Positions 28,628 to 38,482 of a stretch of DNA of 64,000 nt are shown in pieces (the stretch's first letter is position 1; every line of letters begins with the position of its first letter). The notes beneath the pieces are model-generated. The model had not been told where the DNA came from. It made no database searches and saw nothing but the letters and a program-made list of their open reading frames with translations. The position numbers and the translations under genes are program-made. Origin of the DNA: Alteromonas portus (GTDB taxonomy: Bacteria > Pseudomonadota > Gammaproteobacteria > Enterobacterales > Alteromonadaceae); the NCBI RefSeq assembly GCF_005117025.1, contig NZ_SWCO01000007.1, positions 186,001 to 250,000 on the forward strand, written 5' to 3'.

Positions 28628-29533
28628 CTACTCGCCGGTACTAAGCCAATCCATTTGATGACCGGCTCTTCGTTTTTTATTTAAAATATCTTCAAGAAGC
28701 GGCGTAAGAATAAGCTCCATAGCCAGTGCTATTTTGCCCCCTGGCACCACCAAGGTATTGATACGAGACATAAACGAACCATCAATCATCTGAAGCAAAT
28801 AAGGATAATCGACACTCTTCATTTCACGTCTGAATCGAACCACAACAAAGCTCTCATCCTGGGTTGGAATTTCACGAGCGCTGAACGGGTTAGAGGTATC
28901 CACAGTCGGTACGCGCTGGAAGTTAACGTGGGTGCGTGAAAACTGCGGCGTAATATAGTGGAAGTAGTCGTCTAGCCCACGCACTATGCTGCTCATCACC
29001 GCTTCACGGGAGTGACCGCGATCAGTGGTGTCGCGCACAATTTTTTGGATCCACTCTAAGTTTACGATGGGTACCATGCCGACCAGTAAATCTACATGCT
29101 TTGCTACGTCATTCTCTTCAGTCTTAACACCCCCGTGTAATCCTTCATAGAACAACAAATCAGTGTTTTTGGGCAAATCTTGCCAAGGTGTAAAGGTTCC
29201 AGGCATCTGGTTAAAAGGGACTGCCTCATCAAAAGTATGAAGGTATTGTCTAAATTGACCTGTACCCGAGCTGCCGTATTCCCTAAACAGAGATTCTAAG
29301 AGTTCGAAATCGTTGGCTTTAGGGCCAAAGTAGCTAATATGCCTGCCTTGCTCTTGTGCTTTTCGAATTTCTACTTCCATTTCTGGGCGAGTAAAACGAT
29401 GGAAGCTATCACCGCCAACTACTGCAGCATTAACATTTAAGTTCCTGAAAATATGGCGAATAGCATTGGTCGTGGTAGTAGTACCCGCACCAGAAGAACC
29501 TGTTATAGCAATAATAGGGTGTTTGACAGACAT
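28628..29533 (-). CDS. prkB: phosphoribulokinase-family kinase (PrkB type)
   Basis: A 301-residue P-loop kinase related to phosphoribulokinase. The Walker A motif ITGSSGAGTTTTTN (about 10-23) is followed by DSFHRF, the FGPKANDFELLE region and YEGLHGG. It matches the PrkB proteins of heterotrophic enterobacteria and marine gammaproteobacteria (about 290 residues). No RuBisCO or other Calvin-cycle gene is in view, so the substrate is unlikely to serve carbon fixation here and is undetermined. It is monocistronic by its spacing. Confidence 0.9.
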   Translation of the reverse strand: MSVKHPIIAITGSSGAGTTTTTNAIRHIFRNLNVNAAVVGGDSFHRFTRPEMEVEIRKAQEQGRHISYFGPKANDFELLESLFREYGSSGTGQFRQYLHTFDEAVPFNQMPGTFTPWQDLPKNTDLLFYEGLHGGVKTEENDVAKHVDLLVGMVPIVNLEWIQKIVRDTTDRGHSREAVMSSIVRGLDDYFHYITPQFSRTHVNFQRVPTVDTSNPFSAREIPTQDESFVVVRFRREMKSVDYPYLLQMIDGSFMSRINTLVVPGGKIALAMELILTPLLEDILNKKRRAGHQMDWLSTGE

Positions 29534-29655
29534 AGGAATTCTTTTTGGAAATGACGGGTACTAGTTATAAGCTGATGTGAGCTAAGAATCAAGGGCAGGT
29601 ATAAGCGCTTACTACTCGAACCCTGGGGGTTGCTTTCGCTCCAGCCTGCGTATAA

Positions 29656-30591
29656 TCAATCATCTAGCCGTTTGTGATGGTGCTGCAGTAGGCGCACAAT
29701 TAGCTTTGCCTCTTCTTCATCTAAATCAAGAAGTGCGCGAACATGTTCTAGGTGATGCAGATCGTGCTCACTCAACTTTCCGTCGTCCAAAACGCTTCTT
29801 ACTGTGTCTTTAAACCTATCGCGTTTTAGCTGCATCTGTGACGTGTAGCTAGAAGACAAAATACCCGCTGGTAAGGCGTAAAAACAGATACCCATAATAG
29901 TTATGAGGCCGCCAAATATTTTACCCAATGCAGTTATAGGAACGGCGTCACCATAGCCCACTGTGGTCAGCGTGACGAGCGCCCACCACAATGAAGCGGG
30001 AATACTGCTAAAAACATCGGGCTGAGCAGCGTGTTCAATGTAGTAAATACAGGTGGCGGCGATAATCGTGAACAACAAAAGTACGCTTAACGCCGCAATA
30101 AGGCTGTGAGACTCGTTGCGCAATACGGTTACGAGAGTTTGCATAGAGCGCGAATAGCGCCCGATTTTTAGAATTCGCATTACCCGAAATATTCGCAAAA
30201 TACGTAAATCGAACGCCACGAAAACGCTTAAGTAAAAAGGCAGAATTGCCATTAGGTCGACCAGCGCCATGGGACTTTTCAAATAGCTCCAGCGCTTTTG
30301 CCACGTCGTTGTATGTTCGTGATTAAGGCGGTTTGGGGCCGATGCGCTGCCGTATAAACGAAGAAAGTACTCGACGGTAAATATCAGTACTGAAACCACT
30401 TCGATTATGTGAAGTTCGTACTGCCAAATGGCAGGGATACCCGGCACTGTTTCCAGCATCATAGCGACAACATTTACGATAATTAACGCGATAAGAAATA
30501 CATCAAATATTTTGCTGAGCTTTTTGTACTCGTGAGCCTCGCTAGCAGGCGCAAGGATGTGATAGCACGCGTTTTGAAATGACATAACCAT
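29656..30591 (-). CDS. voltage-gated-type potassium ion channel
   Basis: A 311-residue six-helix ion channel. S1 to S4 occupy about residues 27-160; S4 carries regularly spaced arginines (RILRIFRVMRILKIGRY). The pore loop has the K+ selectivity filter TVGYGD (residues 210-215) and an inner helix follows. The C-terminal tail is charged and helical (HHLEHVRALLDLDEEEAKLI). The start could be the ATG at 30591 or at 30585; neither has a good ribosome site. It is similar in size to bacterial KvAP-like channels. It stands alone between prkB and the CBM9 gene. Confidence 0.9.
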   Translation of the reverse strand: MVMSFQNACYHILAPASEAHEYKKLSKIFDVFLIALIIVNVVAMMLETVPGIPAIWQYELHIIEVVSVLIFTVEYFLRLYGSASAPNRLNHEHTTTWQKRWSYLKSPMALVDLMAILPFYLSVFVAFDLRILRIFRVMRILKIGRYSRSMQTLVTVLRNESHSLIAALSVLLLFTIIAATCIYYIEHAAQPDVFSSIPASLWWALVTLTTVGYGDAVPITALGKIFGGLITIMGICFYALPAGILSSSYTSQMQLKRDRFKDTVRSVLDDGKLSEHDLHHLEHVRALLDLDEEEAKLIVRLLQHHHKRLDD

Positions 30592-30618
30592 GGTGGTGAG
30601 GGAACGAATGTCTTTTTA

Positions 30619-30643
30619 TACCAATTACCGTTGCAAATTGGTA
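30619..30643. repeat. inverted repeat in the divergent channel/CBM9 gap
   Basis: TACCAATT and AAATTGGTA arms around a short spacer, 28 bases upstream of the potassium-channel start and about 105 bases before the CBM9 gene. It is a possible operator or the remains of a hairpin. Confidence 0.35.
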
Positions 30644-30747
30644 ATGCTTCTAAAAAAGGAGGGAGTGTTTGGCACTTTTTTCAAGCGCGAATGGGGTCAA
30701 AACATGGTAGTTTAAAATACCAATAAGCAAACAAAGAGCGTATCCAA

Positions 30748-31509
30748 TTGAAAAGTACAAAACATTTAGGGGCAGCACTAACCTCGGCACTGCTTGTGGC
30801 TATGTCTGTGCCCACAGCACAAGCTAAGTCTGACAGCGTACTTTTTTCATCAATGCCACCTGTTATAGATGGTGTGGCCAACGACGCTGCATGGAAAGGG
30901 GGCGATTGGCATGACATGACGTCGCTTATGTGGGGTACGGCACCTGAGCCCAGCGACTTTTCAGGTCGATATAAACTCCGATGGAACGAGGATGCGCTGT
31001 ATCTGTTGGCTGAAATACAAGACGATCACCTTTCAGATACTTACGCTAACCCGCTGGAGCGTTATTGGGATGATGACTGTTTAGAAATTTTCATTGATGC
31101 GGATGCCTCTGGTGGCGATCACCTGAATAACTACAACGCGTTTGCTTATCACTTGGCTCTAGATAATCAGGTTGTTGATATAGGCCCAAATGGGGCTGGA
31201 GAGGCGGTACCGCAACTCTACAATGATCATGTAGAGAACAAATGGCAGCGTGATACAGAAGCGCCTTATAAAGTCTATTGGGAAGCTAGAGTGCGTGTGT
31301 TTGAAGACACCTATAGGCACGGAGCAGATAATTCGCCAGTTACCTTAAAAGAAGGTATGACGCTGGGTTTTATGCTTGCTTACTGCGATGCAGATGGCGG
31401 TGATAGAGAACACTTTATGGGCTCTCATAAGATAACCCCAGTAAACGGTGATAAAAATTTAGGGTACAAAGACGCATCGGTATTCGGAAAAGTGCTTTTA
31501 ACTAAGTAA
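30748..31509 (+). CDS. secreted CBM9-like carbohydrate-binding domain protein
   Basis: A 253-residue exported protein with a signal peptide (about 1-27, ending TAQAKS). A single domain of the CBM9-like/DOMON sandwich type follows: PVIDGVANDAAWKGGDW, FSGRYKLRWNEDALYLLAEI and YWDDDCLEIFIDADASGG, with the acidic calcium-type loop. No catalytic domain is attached, so it may bind sugar or heme in the periplasm. The start is TTG at 30748; the next in-frame ATG would remove most of the signal peptide. It is followed by a terminator shared with purD. Confidence 0.82.
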   Translation: MKSTKHLGAALTSALLVAMSVPTAQAKSDSVLFSSMPPVIDGVANDAAWKGGDWHDMTSLMWGTAPEPSDFSGRYKLRWNEDALYLLAEIQDDHLSDTYANPLERYWDDDCLEIFIDADASGGDHLNNYNAFAYHLALDNQVVDIGPNGAGEAVPQLYNDHVENKWQRDTEAPYKVYWEARVRVFEDTYRHGADNSPVTLKEGMTLGFMLAYCDADGGDREHFMGSHKITPVNGDKNLGYKDASVFGKVLLTK

Positions 31510-31528
31510 TGTTGGCCGAGTACGGCAT

Positions 31529-31556
31529 AAAAAAACGCGGCATTAAGCCGCGTTTC
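31529..31556. terminator. bidirectional terminator between the CBM9 gene and purD
   Basis: A 9-bp stem AAACGCGGC/GCCGCGTTT with loop ATTAA, flanked by an A-run on the left that gives a T-run for the minus strand. It serves purD best and the CBM9 gene more weakly. Confidence 0.85.
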
Positions 31557-31574
31557 TAATGTTTTGTATTTCTT

Positions 31575-32867
31575 TTATTTTGCTTCAGCTTCACGGGCAA
31601 TAGCGCGGTGTGCAATATCAGTGCGGTAGTACACATCTTTAAACTGAATAGTCTTCAGTAGCTCATACGCTTTTTGCTGTGCTTCGGTAACGTTGTTACC
31701 CAAAGCAGTAGCGCAAAGCACGCGGCCACCTGCGGTAACAACGTCACCGTCTTGAAGAGCAGTACCAGCGTGGAAAACTTTTCCTTCTAGTTTAGCGGCT
31801 TCTTCGAAACCAGTAATCACGTCGCCCTTGTCGTAGCTGCCTGGGTAGCCGCCAGCGGCAAGCACAACACCTACTGCAGCGCGCTCGTCAAACTCAATGG
31901 TTTTGCCTGCAAGTTCGCCTTTGCATGCTGCTTGGCAAAGTGGAACGATATCCGATTTTAAGCGCAGCATAATTGGCTGGGTTTCTGGGTCACCAAAGCG
32001 GCAGTTGTACTCAATCACCTTAGGTGTGCCGTCTGCCATGATCATAAGGCCTGCATACAAAAAGCCAACGTAGTCGTTGCCTTCAGCGGCCATGCCATCA
32101 ACCGTTGGCATAATCACTTCCTGCATAATACGGTTGTGAATGTCTTGTGTTACTACCGGAGCAGGAGAGTACGCACCCATACCACCTGTGTTTGGCCCTT
32201 TATCACCGTCAGCAGCACGCTTGTGATCTTGGCTGGTGGCAAAAGGCAGTACGTTCTTACCGTCTACCATGACAATGAACGACGCTTCTTCACCGTCTAA
32301 GAACTCTTCAATAACTACGCGGCTGCCCGCTTCGCCAAAGGCATTGCCCGCTAGCATGTCGCGAATAGCCTCTTCAGCTTCTTCAAGGGTCATCGCAACA
32401 ATAACACCTTTACCGGCAGCAAGGCCGTCTGCCTTTACTACAATCGGCGCACCTTTCTCGCGAACATAGGCAATGGCAGGGTCAATTTCTGTGAAGTTTT
32501 GATACTCAGCCGTTGGAATGTTGTGGCGAGCCAAAAAGTCTTTGGTAAAAGCTTTTGAGCCTTCAAGCTGCGCCGCAGCTTGAGTGGGCCCAAAAATCAT
32601 TAAACCCGCGTTAGTGAACGCATCTACAACACCTGCAACCAGCGGCGCTTCTGGGCCTACAATAGTAAGCTCAACATCGTTACCTTGAGCAAAAGAAACC
32701 AAGCCAGCAATGTCGTTAACATCAATAGCTACGTTCTCAAGCTTAGGCTCTGTAGCGGTACCCGCATTACCAGGTGCTACAAATACTGTTGAAACATCAG
32801 AAGACTGCGCTGCTTTAAACGCTAGCGCGTGTTCGCGGCCACCGCCGCCAATTACAAGTACGTTCAT
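31575..32867 (-). CDS. purD: phosphoribosylamine-glycine ligase
   Basis: A 430-residue GAR synthetase: ATP, 5-phosphoribosylamine and glycine to GAR, the second step of purine synthesis. The N-terminal motif MNVLVIGGGGREHALAFK is followed by an ATP-grasp domain with KADGLAAGKGVIVA (about 145), GPNTGGMGAYSPAP and EYNCRFGDPETQ. Length is as in E. coli (429). In many gammaproteobacteria purH and purD are adjacent. Here a methyltransferase-like gene lies 27 bases upstream and purH beyond it. Confidence 0.97.
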   Translation of the reverse strand: MNVLVIGGGGREHALAFKAAQSSDVSTVFVAPGNAGTATEPKLENVAIDVNDIAGLVSFAQGNDVELTIVGPEAPLVAGVVDAFTNAGLMIFGPTQAAAQLEGSKAFTKDFLARHNIPTAEYQNFTEIDPAIAYVREKGAPIVVKADGLAAGKGVIVAMTLEEAEEAIRDMLAGNAFGEAGSRVVIEEFLDGEEASFIVMVDGKNVLPFATSQDHKRAADGDKGPNTGGMGAYSPAPVVTQDIHNRIMQEVIMPTVDGMAAEGNDYVGFLYAGLMIMADGTPKVIEYNCRFGDPETQPIMLRLKSDIVPLCQAACKGELAGKTIEFDERAAVGVVLAAGGYPGSYDKGDVITGFEEAAKLEGKVFHAGTALQDGDVVTAGGRVLCATALGNNVTEAQQKAYELLKTIQFKDVYYRTDIAHRAIAREAEAK

Positions 32868-32894
32868 TAACTGTTCCGTTTTGAGTGTTTAATA

Positions 32895-33710
32895 TTATGA
32901 TTTTGGTTTGGTGAATTTTAGTGTCATGCGATTGCTCTCGCCAATCGCCATGTACTTTTCACGATCTTGGTCGTCTAGCGCTAAACGAGGAGGTAGCGTC
33001 CACACACCTTTCGGGTGATCTGCGGTATCCATTGGGTTTGCGTTTACATCGCTACTTGCTTCAAGCACAAAACCTGCTTTTTCAGCGGCAGATACAACGT
33101 AAGAGCGCTTCATATAGCCACTTTTCTTCATTGCTTCATCATCTGCGCTTTCAGGAAGCTCATGTTCTACTACGCCCAGTACGCCACCGGGTTTAAGCGC
33201 TTTGAAAAATGCGCCAAATGCATTGTCGATACCCTCGTCACCGTGACGCATATACCAGTTGTGTACGTTGCGAAAGGTTAGCACCATATCGGCGCTGCCC
33301 GCTTCGCTAATATCCAGCGCTTTCATAGGGTCGAATGCAGTAAGTTCAGCACCTTCATACTTCATGCCCGGCTTCATTTTTTCTTTAAAGCCTTCCACCG
33401 ACTTTTTGTAGTAGCCGCTGGTTTCATCATCAACGTAAAAGTGAGCAGCTACATACTTACCGTTATCTTTTACAACAGAATAAAGAATGTCGGCATACCA
33501 GCCGCCACCTGGAGAGATTTCTACCACAGTCATGTCTGGGGTAAGGCCAAAAAAGCGCAGTGTTTGCTGAGGATTACGGTACTCATCACGTACTTTGGCA
33601 CTAGCAGAGCGGATATCGCTCATTGCAGCATCAGAAATTGCATCTGCGCTTGCATAGGTAGCACTTACACCGAGGGTTGCGGCTAACACATATTGGGCTA
33701 ACTTTTTCAT
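32895..33710 (-). CDS. exported class I SAM methyltransferase-like protein
   Basis: A 271-residue protein with a clear signal peptide (about 1-23, MKKLAQYVLAATLGVSATYASA), then a class I methyltransferase fold. MTVVEISPGGGWYADIL is motif I, ADMVLTFRNVHNW lies after strand 4, and ALKPGGVLGVVEH is the usual late motif. A periplasmic location is odd for a SAM-dependent enzyme, because SAM is cytoplasmic. It may have another ligand. The start at 33710 has AAGGAAAT upstream; an earlier start would bury the signal peptide. It is probably co-transcribed with purD (27-base gap). Confidence 0.85.
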   Translation of the reverse strand: MKKLAQYVLAATLGVSATYASADAISDAAMSDIRSASAKVRDEYRNPQQTLRFFGLTPDMTVVEISPGGGWYADILYSVVKDNGKYVAAHFYVDDETSGYYKKSVEGFKEKMKPGMKYEGAELTAFDPMKALDISEAGSADMVLTFRNVHNWYMRHGDEGIDNAFGAFFKALKPGGVLGVVEHELPESADDEAMKKSGYMKRSYVVSAAEKAGFVLEASSDVNANPMDTADHPKGVWTLPPRLALDDQDREKYMAIGESNRMTLKFTKPKS

Positions 33711-34034
33711 TCTTATTTCCTTTTTCTGTCGAGGGTAGGCAAATAACATAACATTTATTAGTAACACTATTACTACAAATTACCACGGGTCAGATCAAGC
33801 CTATCAGCTAACCCCTATTTGCACTTACGCCTTAGCAGAATAATTCGCAACTCTGTCGCTTCGATGAGATTTCACTACAATCAAGCAAATGACCTTGAGT
33901 CTGCGTATTTAAAAGGGTTAAGGAAAAATAACAAACACACAGTAAAACAACTAAACGCCGCTTTACCGTGTGTTTAACTTAGGTGTTGGATTCCCTCACT
34001 AAGCCTGCACTATAAGTTATTATTTAAATACTTA
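33711..34034. other. intergenic region between purH and the methyltransferase-like gene
   Basis: 324 bases with no gene seen. It holds the probable purH terminator (33933-33975) and the promoter region of the methyltransferase-purD pair. I recognise no riboswitch or PurR-type operator. Confidence 0.5.
33933..33975 (-). terminator. probable purH terminator
   Basis: AAACACAC-A-GTAAA pairs with TTTAC-C-GTGTGTTT over a 15-base loop, with a T-rich exit (GTTATTTTTCC) on the minus strand, 60 bases past the purH stop. Confidence 0.55.
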
Positions 34035-35633
34035 TTAGTGACGGAAGTGACGCATGCCTGTGAACACCATAGCAATGCCGTGTTCATCTGCGGCATCAAT
34101 CACTTCTTGGTCGCGCATAGAGCCACCAGGCTGAATTACCGCCTTAATACCGGCTTCAGCAGCAGCGTCGATGCCGTCGCGGAATGGGAAGAATGCGTCA
34201 GATGCCATTACAGAGCCTGCTACTTCAAGGTTTTCATCAGCTGCTTTAATACCCGCAATTTTTGCAGAATAAACGCGGCTCATTTGACCTGCGCCCACGC
34301 CTACCGTCATACCGTCTTTGCAGTAAACAATCGCGTTAGACTTCACGTATTTTGCTACCTTCCAGCAGAACATAAGGTCGCGAAGTTCTTCTTCGCTTGG
34401 CTTGCGTTTGGTCACCACTTCTAGGTCTTCCATTTCAACCATGCCGAAGTCACGCTCTTGTACCAATAAACCGCCGTTCACGCGTTTAAAGTCGTAACCT
34501 TCAGTTAGCTGACCAGCCCAGTCACCACACGCTAGAAGACGTACGTTTTTCTTTGCACTAACTACTTCTTTTGCTTCATCGCTTACGGTTGGTGCAATAA
34601 TGACTTCTACGAATTGACGGTCAACAATCGCTTGTGCCGTTTTCGCATCAAGCTCGCGGTTAAACGCAATAATGCCGCCAAATGCTGACGTTGGGTCAGT
34701 TTTAAACGCGCGGTCATAGGCACTTAAAATATCGTCGCCAATAGCAACACCACATGGGTTAGCGTGCTTAACGATTACACATGCTGGCTCTTCGAATTCC
34801 TTCACGCACTCTAGCGCCGCATCGGTATCAGCAATGTTGTTAAACGAAAGCTCTTTACCCTGAAGCTGAGTAGCAGTGGCAACAGAAGCTTCTTGAATGT
34901 TGTTTTCAACATAGAAGGCCGCTTCTTGGTGGCTATTTTCGCCATAGCGAAGATCTTGCTTCTTAGTAAGCTGCATGTTGTAGGTGCGTGGGAATTCGCT
35001 GTGCTGGTGGTCACAGTCTGCTTCACAGCCAGTGCTGTCTAAACGGGCACCAAAGTAGTTTGCAATCATGCCGTCGTATTCAGCAGTGTGCTCAAATGCT
35101 TTAATGGCAAGGTCGAAACGGGTGTTGTAGGTTAACGAGCCGTTGTTATCGTTCATCTCTGCAAGTACGCGAGAGTAGTCAGACGCATTAACCACAATAG
35201 TCACATCTTTATGGTTTTTTGCGGCAGCGCGTACCATCGTTGGGCCACCGATATCAATATTTTCAATTGCATCTTCTAGCGTGCAATCTTCGTTTGCCAC
35301 TGTTGCAGCAAACGGGTAAAGGTTAACTACCACAAGATCGATAGGTGCAATGTTGTGTTCTTCCATCACCGCTTCATCAGTACCGCGACGACCAAGGATA
35401 CCGCCATGAATTTTCGGGTGAAGAGTTTTAACTCGGCCCGCCATAATTTCTGGGTGACCTGTGTGATCAGAGACTTCTTTCACAGGTAAGCCAGCATCAG
35501 CGAGTAGTTTCGCGGTACCGCCCGTCGACAGAAGTTCTACGCCAGCGTTATGCAGCGCTGTCGCGAAATCGAGGATACCGGTTTTATCAGAGACACTAAG
35601 GAGAGCACGTTTAATAGGTTTTGGTGTTTGCAT
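34035..35633 (-). CDS. purH: bifunctional AICAR transformylase / IMP cyclohydrolase
   Basis: A 532-residue enzyme for the last two steps of IMP synthesis. The N-terminal cyclohydrolase domain (MGS fold, about 1-200) has [21 protein letters not shown] and [13 protein letters not shown]. The C-terminal transformylase domain has [10 protein letters not shown] and the catalytic KHANPCG. A small Cys/His-rich patch ([11 protein letters not shown], about 205-215) lies between the domains. The start at 35633 (MQTPKPI) matches other PurH proteins; further upstream the frame runs through the fis terminator and is not conserved. Confidence 0.97.
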   Translation of the reverse strand: MQTPKPIKRALLSVSDKTGILDFATALHNAGVELLSTGGTAKLLADAGLPVKEVSDHTGHPEIMAGRVKTLHPKIHGGILGRRGTDEAVMEEHNIAPIDLVVVNLYPFAATVANEDCTLEDAIENIDIGGPTMVRAAAKNHKDVTIVVNASDYSRVLAEMNDNNGSLTYNTRFDLAIKAFEHTAEYDGMIANYFGARLDSTGCEADCDHQHSEFPRTYNMQLTKKQDLRYGENSHQEAAFYVENNIQEASVATATQLQGKELSFNNIADTDAALECVKEFEEPACVIVKHANPCGVAIGDDILSAYDRAFKTDPTSAFGGIIAFNRELDAKTAQAIVDRQFVEVIIAPTVSDEAKEVVSAKKNVRLLACGDWAGQLTEGYDFKRVNGGLLVQERDFGMVEMEDLEVVTKRKPSEEELRDLMFCWKVAKYVKSNAIVYCKDGMTVGVGAGQMSRVYSAKIAGIKAADENLEVAGSVMASDAFFPFRDGIDAAAEAGIKAVIQPGGSMRDQEVIDAADEHGIAMVFTGMRHFRH

Positions 35634-35666
35634 AAATTTTAAGTTTCTAATGTTGTAGTGTTGAAA

Positions 35667-35693
35667 CAAAAAGAGCACCGTTTGGTGCTCTTT
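35667..35693 (-). terminator. terminator of dusB-fis
   Basis: A 10-bp stem AAAGAGCACC/GGTGCTCTTT with a four-base loop, then five T on the minus strand, 23 bases after the fis stop and just before the purH start. Confidence 0.88.
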
Positions 35694-35715
35694 GGTGGGC
35701 AAAGCCCTTGGAATC

Positions 35716-36009
35716 TTAGTTCATGCCGTATTGCTTAAGCTTCTTGCGAAGTGTGCCACGGTTGATGCCCATCATGATGGCAGCGCGGGTTTGATTGCCG
35801 CGTGTGTAAGTCATGACTTCTTCTAGCAGCGGCGCTTCAACTTCAGCCAGTACCATTTCGTACAGGTTATCGATGTTTGCGTTATCCAATTGCTTAAGGT
35901 ACTTGTTAACCGCTTGCTTTACAGAGTCACGCAGTGGCTTTTGAGCTTGCGTTTGTGAAGGCGTAGTTACTGTAGTAGTAAAAGGTGAAGTCACGTTTTG
36001 ATCGAACAT
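35716..36009 (-). CDS. fis: DNA-binding protein Fis
   Basis: A 97-residue nucleoid protein (98 in E. coli) that bends DNA and activates rRNA and other growth genes. The C-terminal helix-turn-helix [26 protein letters not shown] is almost identical to E. coli Fis, as is the dimer helix [18 protein letters not shown]. The N-terminal arm is Thr/Gln-rich and more variable. It lies 30 bases after dusB, in the standard dusB-fis operon. Confidence 0.98.
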   Translation of the reverse strand: MFDQNVTSPFTTTVTTPSQTQAQKPLRDSVKQAVNKYLKQLDNANIDNLYEMVLAEVEAPLLEEVMTYTRGNQTRAAIMMGINRGTLRKKLKQYGMN

Positions 36010-36039
36010 AATACTGTGTTGCTCTTAAGTTAGTCATCA

Positions 36040-37038
36040 CTATGCTGCGGGAGAAATCTGTCGGGTCTCTCGGGTCTGCAGCGCTTGAAAATATGCATTT
36101 AGTGCATCGAGTTGCTCATTCGCATCATCGATAGCGTTAAACGTTTTACGAAACTGACGATCCGTATCGTGCTCCGCGAGATACCAGCCCACGTGCTTAC
36201 GGGCAATTCTCACACCGGCTATGTCGCCATAAAAGTTCTGCACATTAGCTACATGCTCGTGCAAAAGTTCATATAACTCTGACAGTGGCGGTGCTGGTAG
36301 GTTCTCGCCCGTTTCAAGATAATGTTGGATCTGTTTAAATATCCAAGGCTTACCTTGCGCGCCGCGACCTATCATTACGCCATCTGCACCGGTGTAATTC
36401 AGCACCTCTTGTGCTTTCTCTGGAGAAGTAATGTCACCATTTGCAATAACAGGAATTGATATTGCCGCCTTTATTTGACGTATGGTGTCGTATTCAGCTT
36501 CTCCTTTATACATACAAGCTCGTGTTCTGCCGTGAACAGCAAGCGACTGTATGCCGTTTTGCTCTGCAATGCGGGCAATTTCAACCCCATTGCGATTTTC
36601 TGGGTTCCAGCCAGTGCGAATTTTCAGTGTTACGGGTACGTCAACAGCATTAACTACTGCTTTAATAATCGCTTCCACTGTATCTGGGTATTGAAGCAAG
36701 GCAGAACCGGCTAGCTTCTTATTGACCTTCTTAGCAGGACAACCCATGTTGATGTCGATGATTTGCGCACCATTTTCAACATTAAATTGTGCTGCCTGAG
36801 CCATAAGCTCAGGGTCGGCCCCAGCTATCTGTACAGAGCGAATGCCTTCTTCACCCTCATGATTCATACGCGCTTGCGATTTGGCTGTGTTCCAAACCTT
36901 CGGATTACTCGAAAGCATTTCTGAAACAACAAGCCCTGCACCTAAGCGCTTACAAAGTTGGCGAAACGGTCTATCTGTTACGCCAGCCATGGGGGCCAAC
37001 ATCAAATTGTTTTCTAACTCGTAAGGTCCAATTCGCAT
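36040..37038 (-). CDS. dusB: tRNA-dihydrouridine synthase B
   Basis: A 332-residue FMN enzyme that reduces specific uridines in the tRNA D-loop. A TIM barrel begins [18 protein letters not shown]. The catalytic Cys lies in [18 protein letters not shown] (about 100) and [10 protein letters not shown] and [15 protein letters not shown] bind FMN. A helical tRNA-binding domain ends the protein. Length is close to E. coli DusB (321). First gene of the dusB-fis operon; a candidate promoter with a GC-rich discriminator lies upstream. Confidence 0.96.
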   Translation of the reverse strand: MRIGPYELENNLMLAPMAGVTDRPFRQLCKRLGAGLVVSEMLSSNPKVWNTAKSQARMNHEGEEGIRSVQIAGADPELMAQAAQFNVENGAQIIDINMGCPAKKVNKKLAGSALLQYPDTVEAIIKAVVNAVDVPVTLKIRTGWNPENRNGVEIARIAEQNGIQSLAVHGRTRACMYKGEAEYDTIRQIKAAISIPVIANGDITSPEKAQEVLNYTGADGVMIGRGAQGKPWIFKQIQHYLETGENLPAPPLSELYELLHEHVANVQNFYGDIAGVRIARKHVGWYLAEHDTDRQFRKTFNAIDDANEQLDALNAYFQALQTRETRQISPAA

Positions 37039-37397
37039 TGTAAAATGTATAGCTCGCCATCTAAAACTGCACAGAAAATATACACCCGGCTAAAACGGGG
37101 CGCTAAGTGTACGTGTTTTCGCAAGGCTTGAAAAGGCTAAAAATCACACAAAATTTCACTTAGTGGTCTTGACAGTGAAAAAAATCTGTCACATTAGTAA
37201 GCTAACGTTGATTTTCAGTCTAAATATTGTACGAAAGTCTTACAGCCCCCGATTTGAAAGGGCTGTAATGTGAAAAAAATTAACAAATTATTAGGTTATT
37301 GTGACCGTGTTTGTTTAATTTTGCAGCGAGTTGTGAGCAGAAAATATCATTTCTACTTAATAAGCATTCAAGATCTCAGTCTATTTAACACTCAATA
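37039..37397. other. intergenic region between prmA and dusB
   Basis: 359 bases without a gene. It contains a candidate dusB-fis promoter (37097-37133) and a hairpin (37241-37267, TACAGCCC/GGGCTGTA) that may end the prmA transcript although it has no T-run. No riboswitch is recognised. Confidence 0.55.
37097..37133 (-). promoter_or_regulatory. candidate dusB-fis promoter with GC-rich discriminator
   Basis: On the minus strand TTTCAA (37128-37133), 16 bases, TACACT (37106-37111), then TAGCGCCCCG. A G+C-rich stretch between the -10 box and the start site is the known feature that makes the E. coli fis promoter subject to the stringent response. Confidence 0.45.
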
Positions 37398-38276
37398 CTA
37401 ACGCTTTTGGCCAGAAACTCGTGCCCATTCACCGTCAATAGCACTGGGCTCTAGTGTGATATCGCTTGAATAGGCGTCTTCAATTCGCGAAACCTGTTCA
37501 GCCAATATGCCGGAAAGTACTAACAAACCGCCCGATTTGCAGTAGTTGGTAATAACACTTTGAAGTTCTAGTAATGGACCAGACAAGATGTTCGCCATGA
37601 CCACGTCGGCTTCTAGTTCAGGCTGGTCTTCAGGAAGATACACATCCAAACGATCTTCAACGCCATTGCGGCGCGCATTTTCTTTTGTCGCTTGAAGAGC
37701 TTGCGGGTCAATATCAATACCAATAACGCGCTTAGCGCCTAGCTTCAATGCGGCAAGGGCTAAGATGCCTGACCCACAGCCAAAATCGACGACCGTTTTA
37801 TCTGTCATATCGATACCGTCTAGCCAGCGTAAACAAAGCGCCGTGGTAGGGTGTGTACCAGTACCAAAGGCAAGCCCTGGGTCGAGCATCACGTTAACAG
37901 CGTTTGGATCTGGAACATCTCGCCAGCTTGGGCAAATCCACAAGCGCTCACCAAACTGCATAGGATGGAAGTTATCCATCCACTCTCGTTCCCAGTCTTT
38001 GTCTTCAAGTGGTTCTAGCTTGTATTTAAAGTCTGGACCAAGCACCTTCGCCTTACCTAGGCGTTGCAGAATACCTTTCATATCGGCATCAGCTTCAAAT
38101 AGCCCTACCACTTGTGTATCTGGCCACAGTAATACCTCACCTGGTTTAGGCTCGTACATGGGCGTATCTTTCGCGTCAACATAGGTAACGGCTTGCGAGC
38201 CATTCGCTGTTAGCATATCGCCTATTGATTCAGCGTGTTCAGAGGAGGTGTTAATTCGAAGTTGTAGCCAAGCCAT
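37398..38276 (-). CDS. prmA: ribosomal protein L11 methyltransferase
   Basis: A 292-residue SAM enzyme that trimethylates L11 (E. coli 293). The N-terminal ferredoxin-like substrate domain [16 protein letters not shown] is followed by a methyltransferase domain with motif [21 protein letters not shown] (about 162-180), [10 protein letters not shown] and the [10 protein letters not shown] loop. The start at 38276 aligns with known PrmA; the upstream extension is unrelated. In many relatives prmA follows accC closely; here about 9 kb of other genes intervene. Confidence 0.96.
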   Translation of the reverse strand: MAWLQLRINTSSEHAESIGDMLTANGSQAVTYVDAKDTPMYEPKPGEVLLWPDTQVVGLFEADADMKGILQRLGKAKVLGPDFKYKLEPLEDKDWEREWMDNFHPMQFGERLWICPSWRDVPDPNAVNVMLDPGLAFGTGTHPTTALCLRWLDGIDMTDKTVVDFGCGSGILALAALKLGAKRVIGIDIDPQALQATKENARRNGVEDRLDVYLPEDQPELEADVVMANILSGPLLELQSVITNYCKSGGLLVLSGILAEQVSRIEDAYSSDITLEPSAIDGEWARVSGQKR

Positions 38277-38482
38277 AGTTATCGTTCGTTGGGACCTTTG
38301 TTGGTTATTGTACCTTCGGTTGGCGGTAAACAAAACGAAAGCAAACGAAAAGCAGGGACAATATGTCTTATTTGCTGTGTTTGGGAGGGAAATTCACTGC
38401 TTAGCCTTTAGTCCAGTGGCTTGAATTGCAAATGCGCCTATAGTTAATAAAACGGTTCGATTGGAAAGTTAACCGGAGTTTT

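Noticed and set aside
28628-29533. Carbon fixation locus, suggested by the phosphoribulokinase-family gene
   Set aside because: No RuBisCO or other Calvin-cycle gene nearby, and the protein is of the PrkB type found in heterotrophs.
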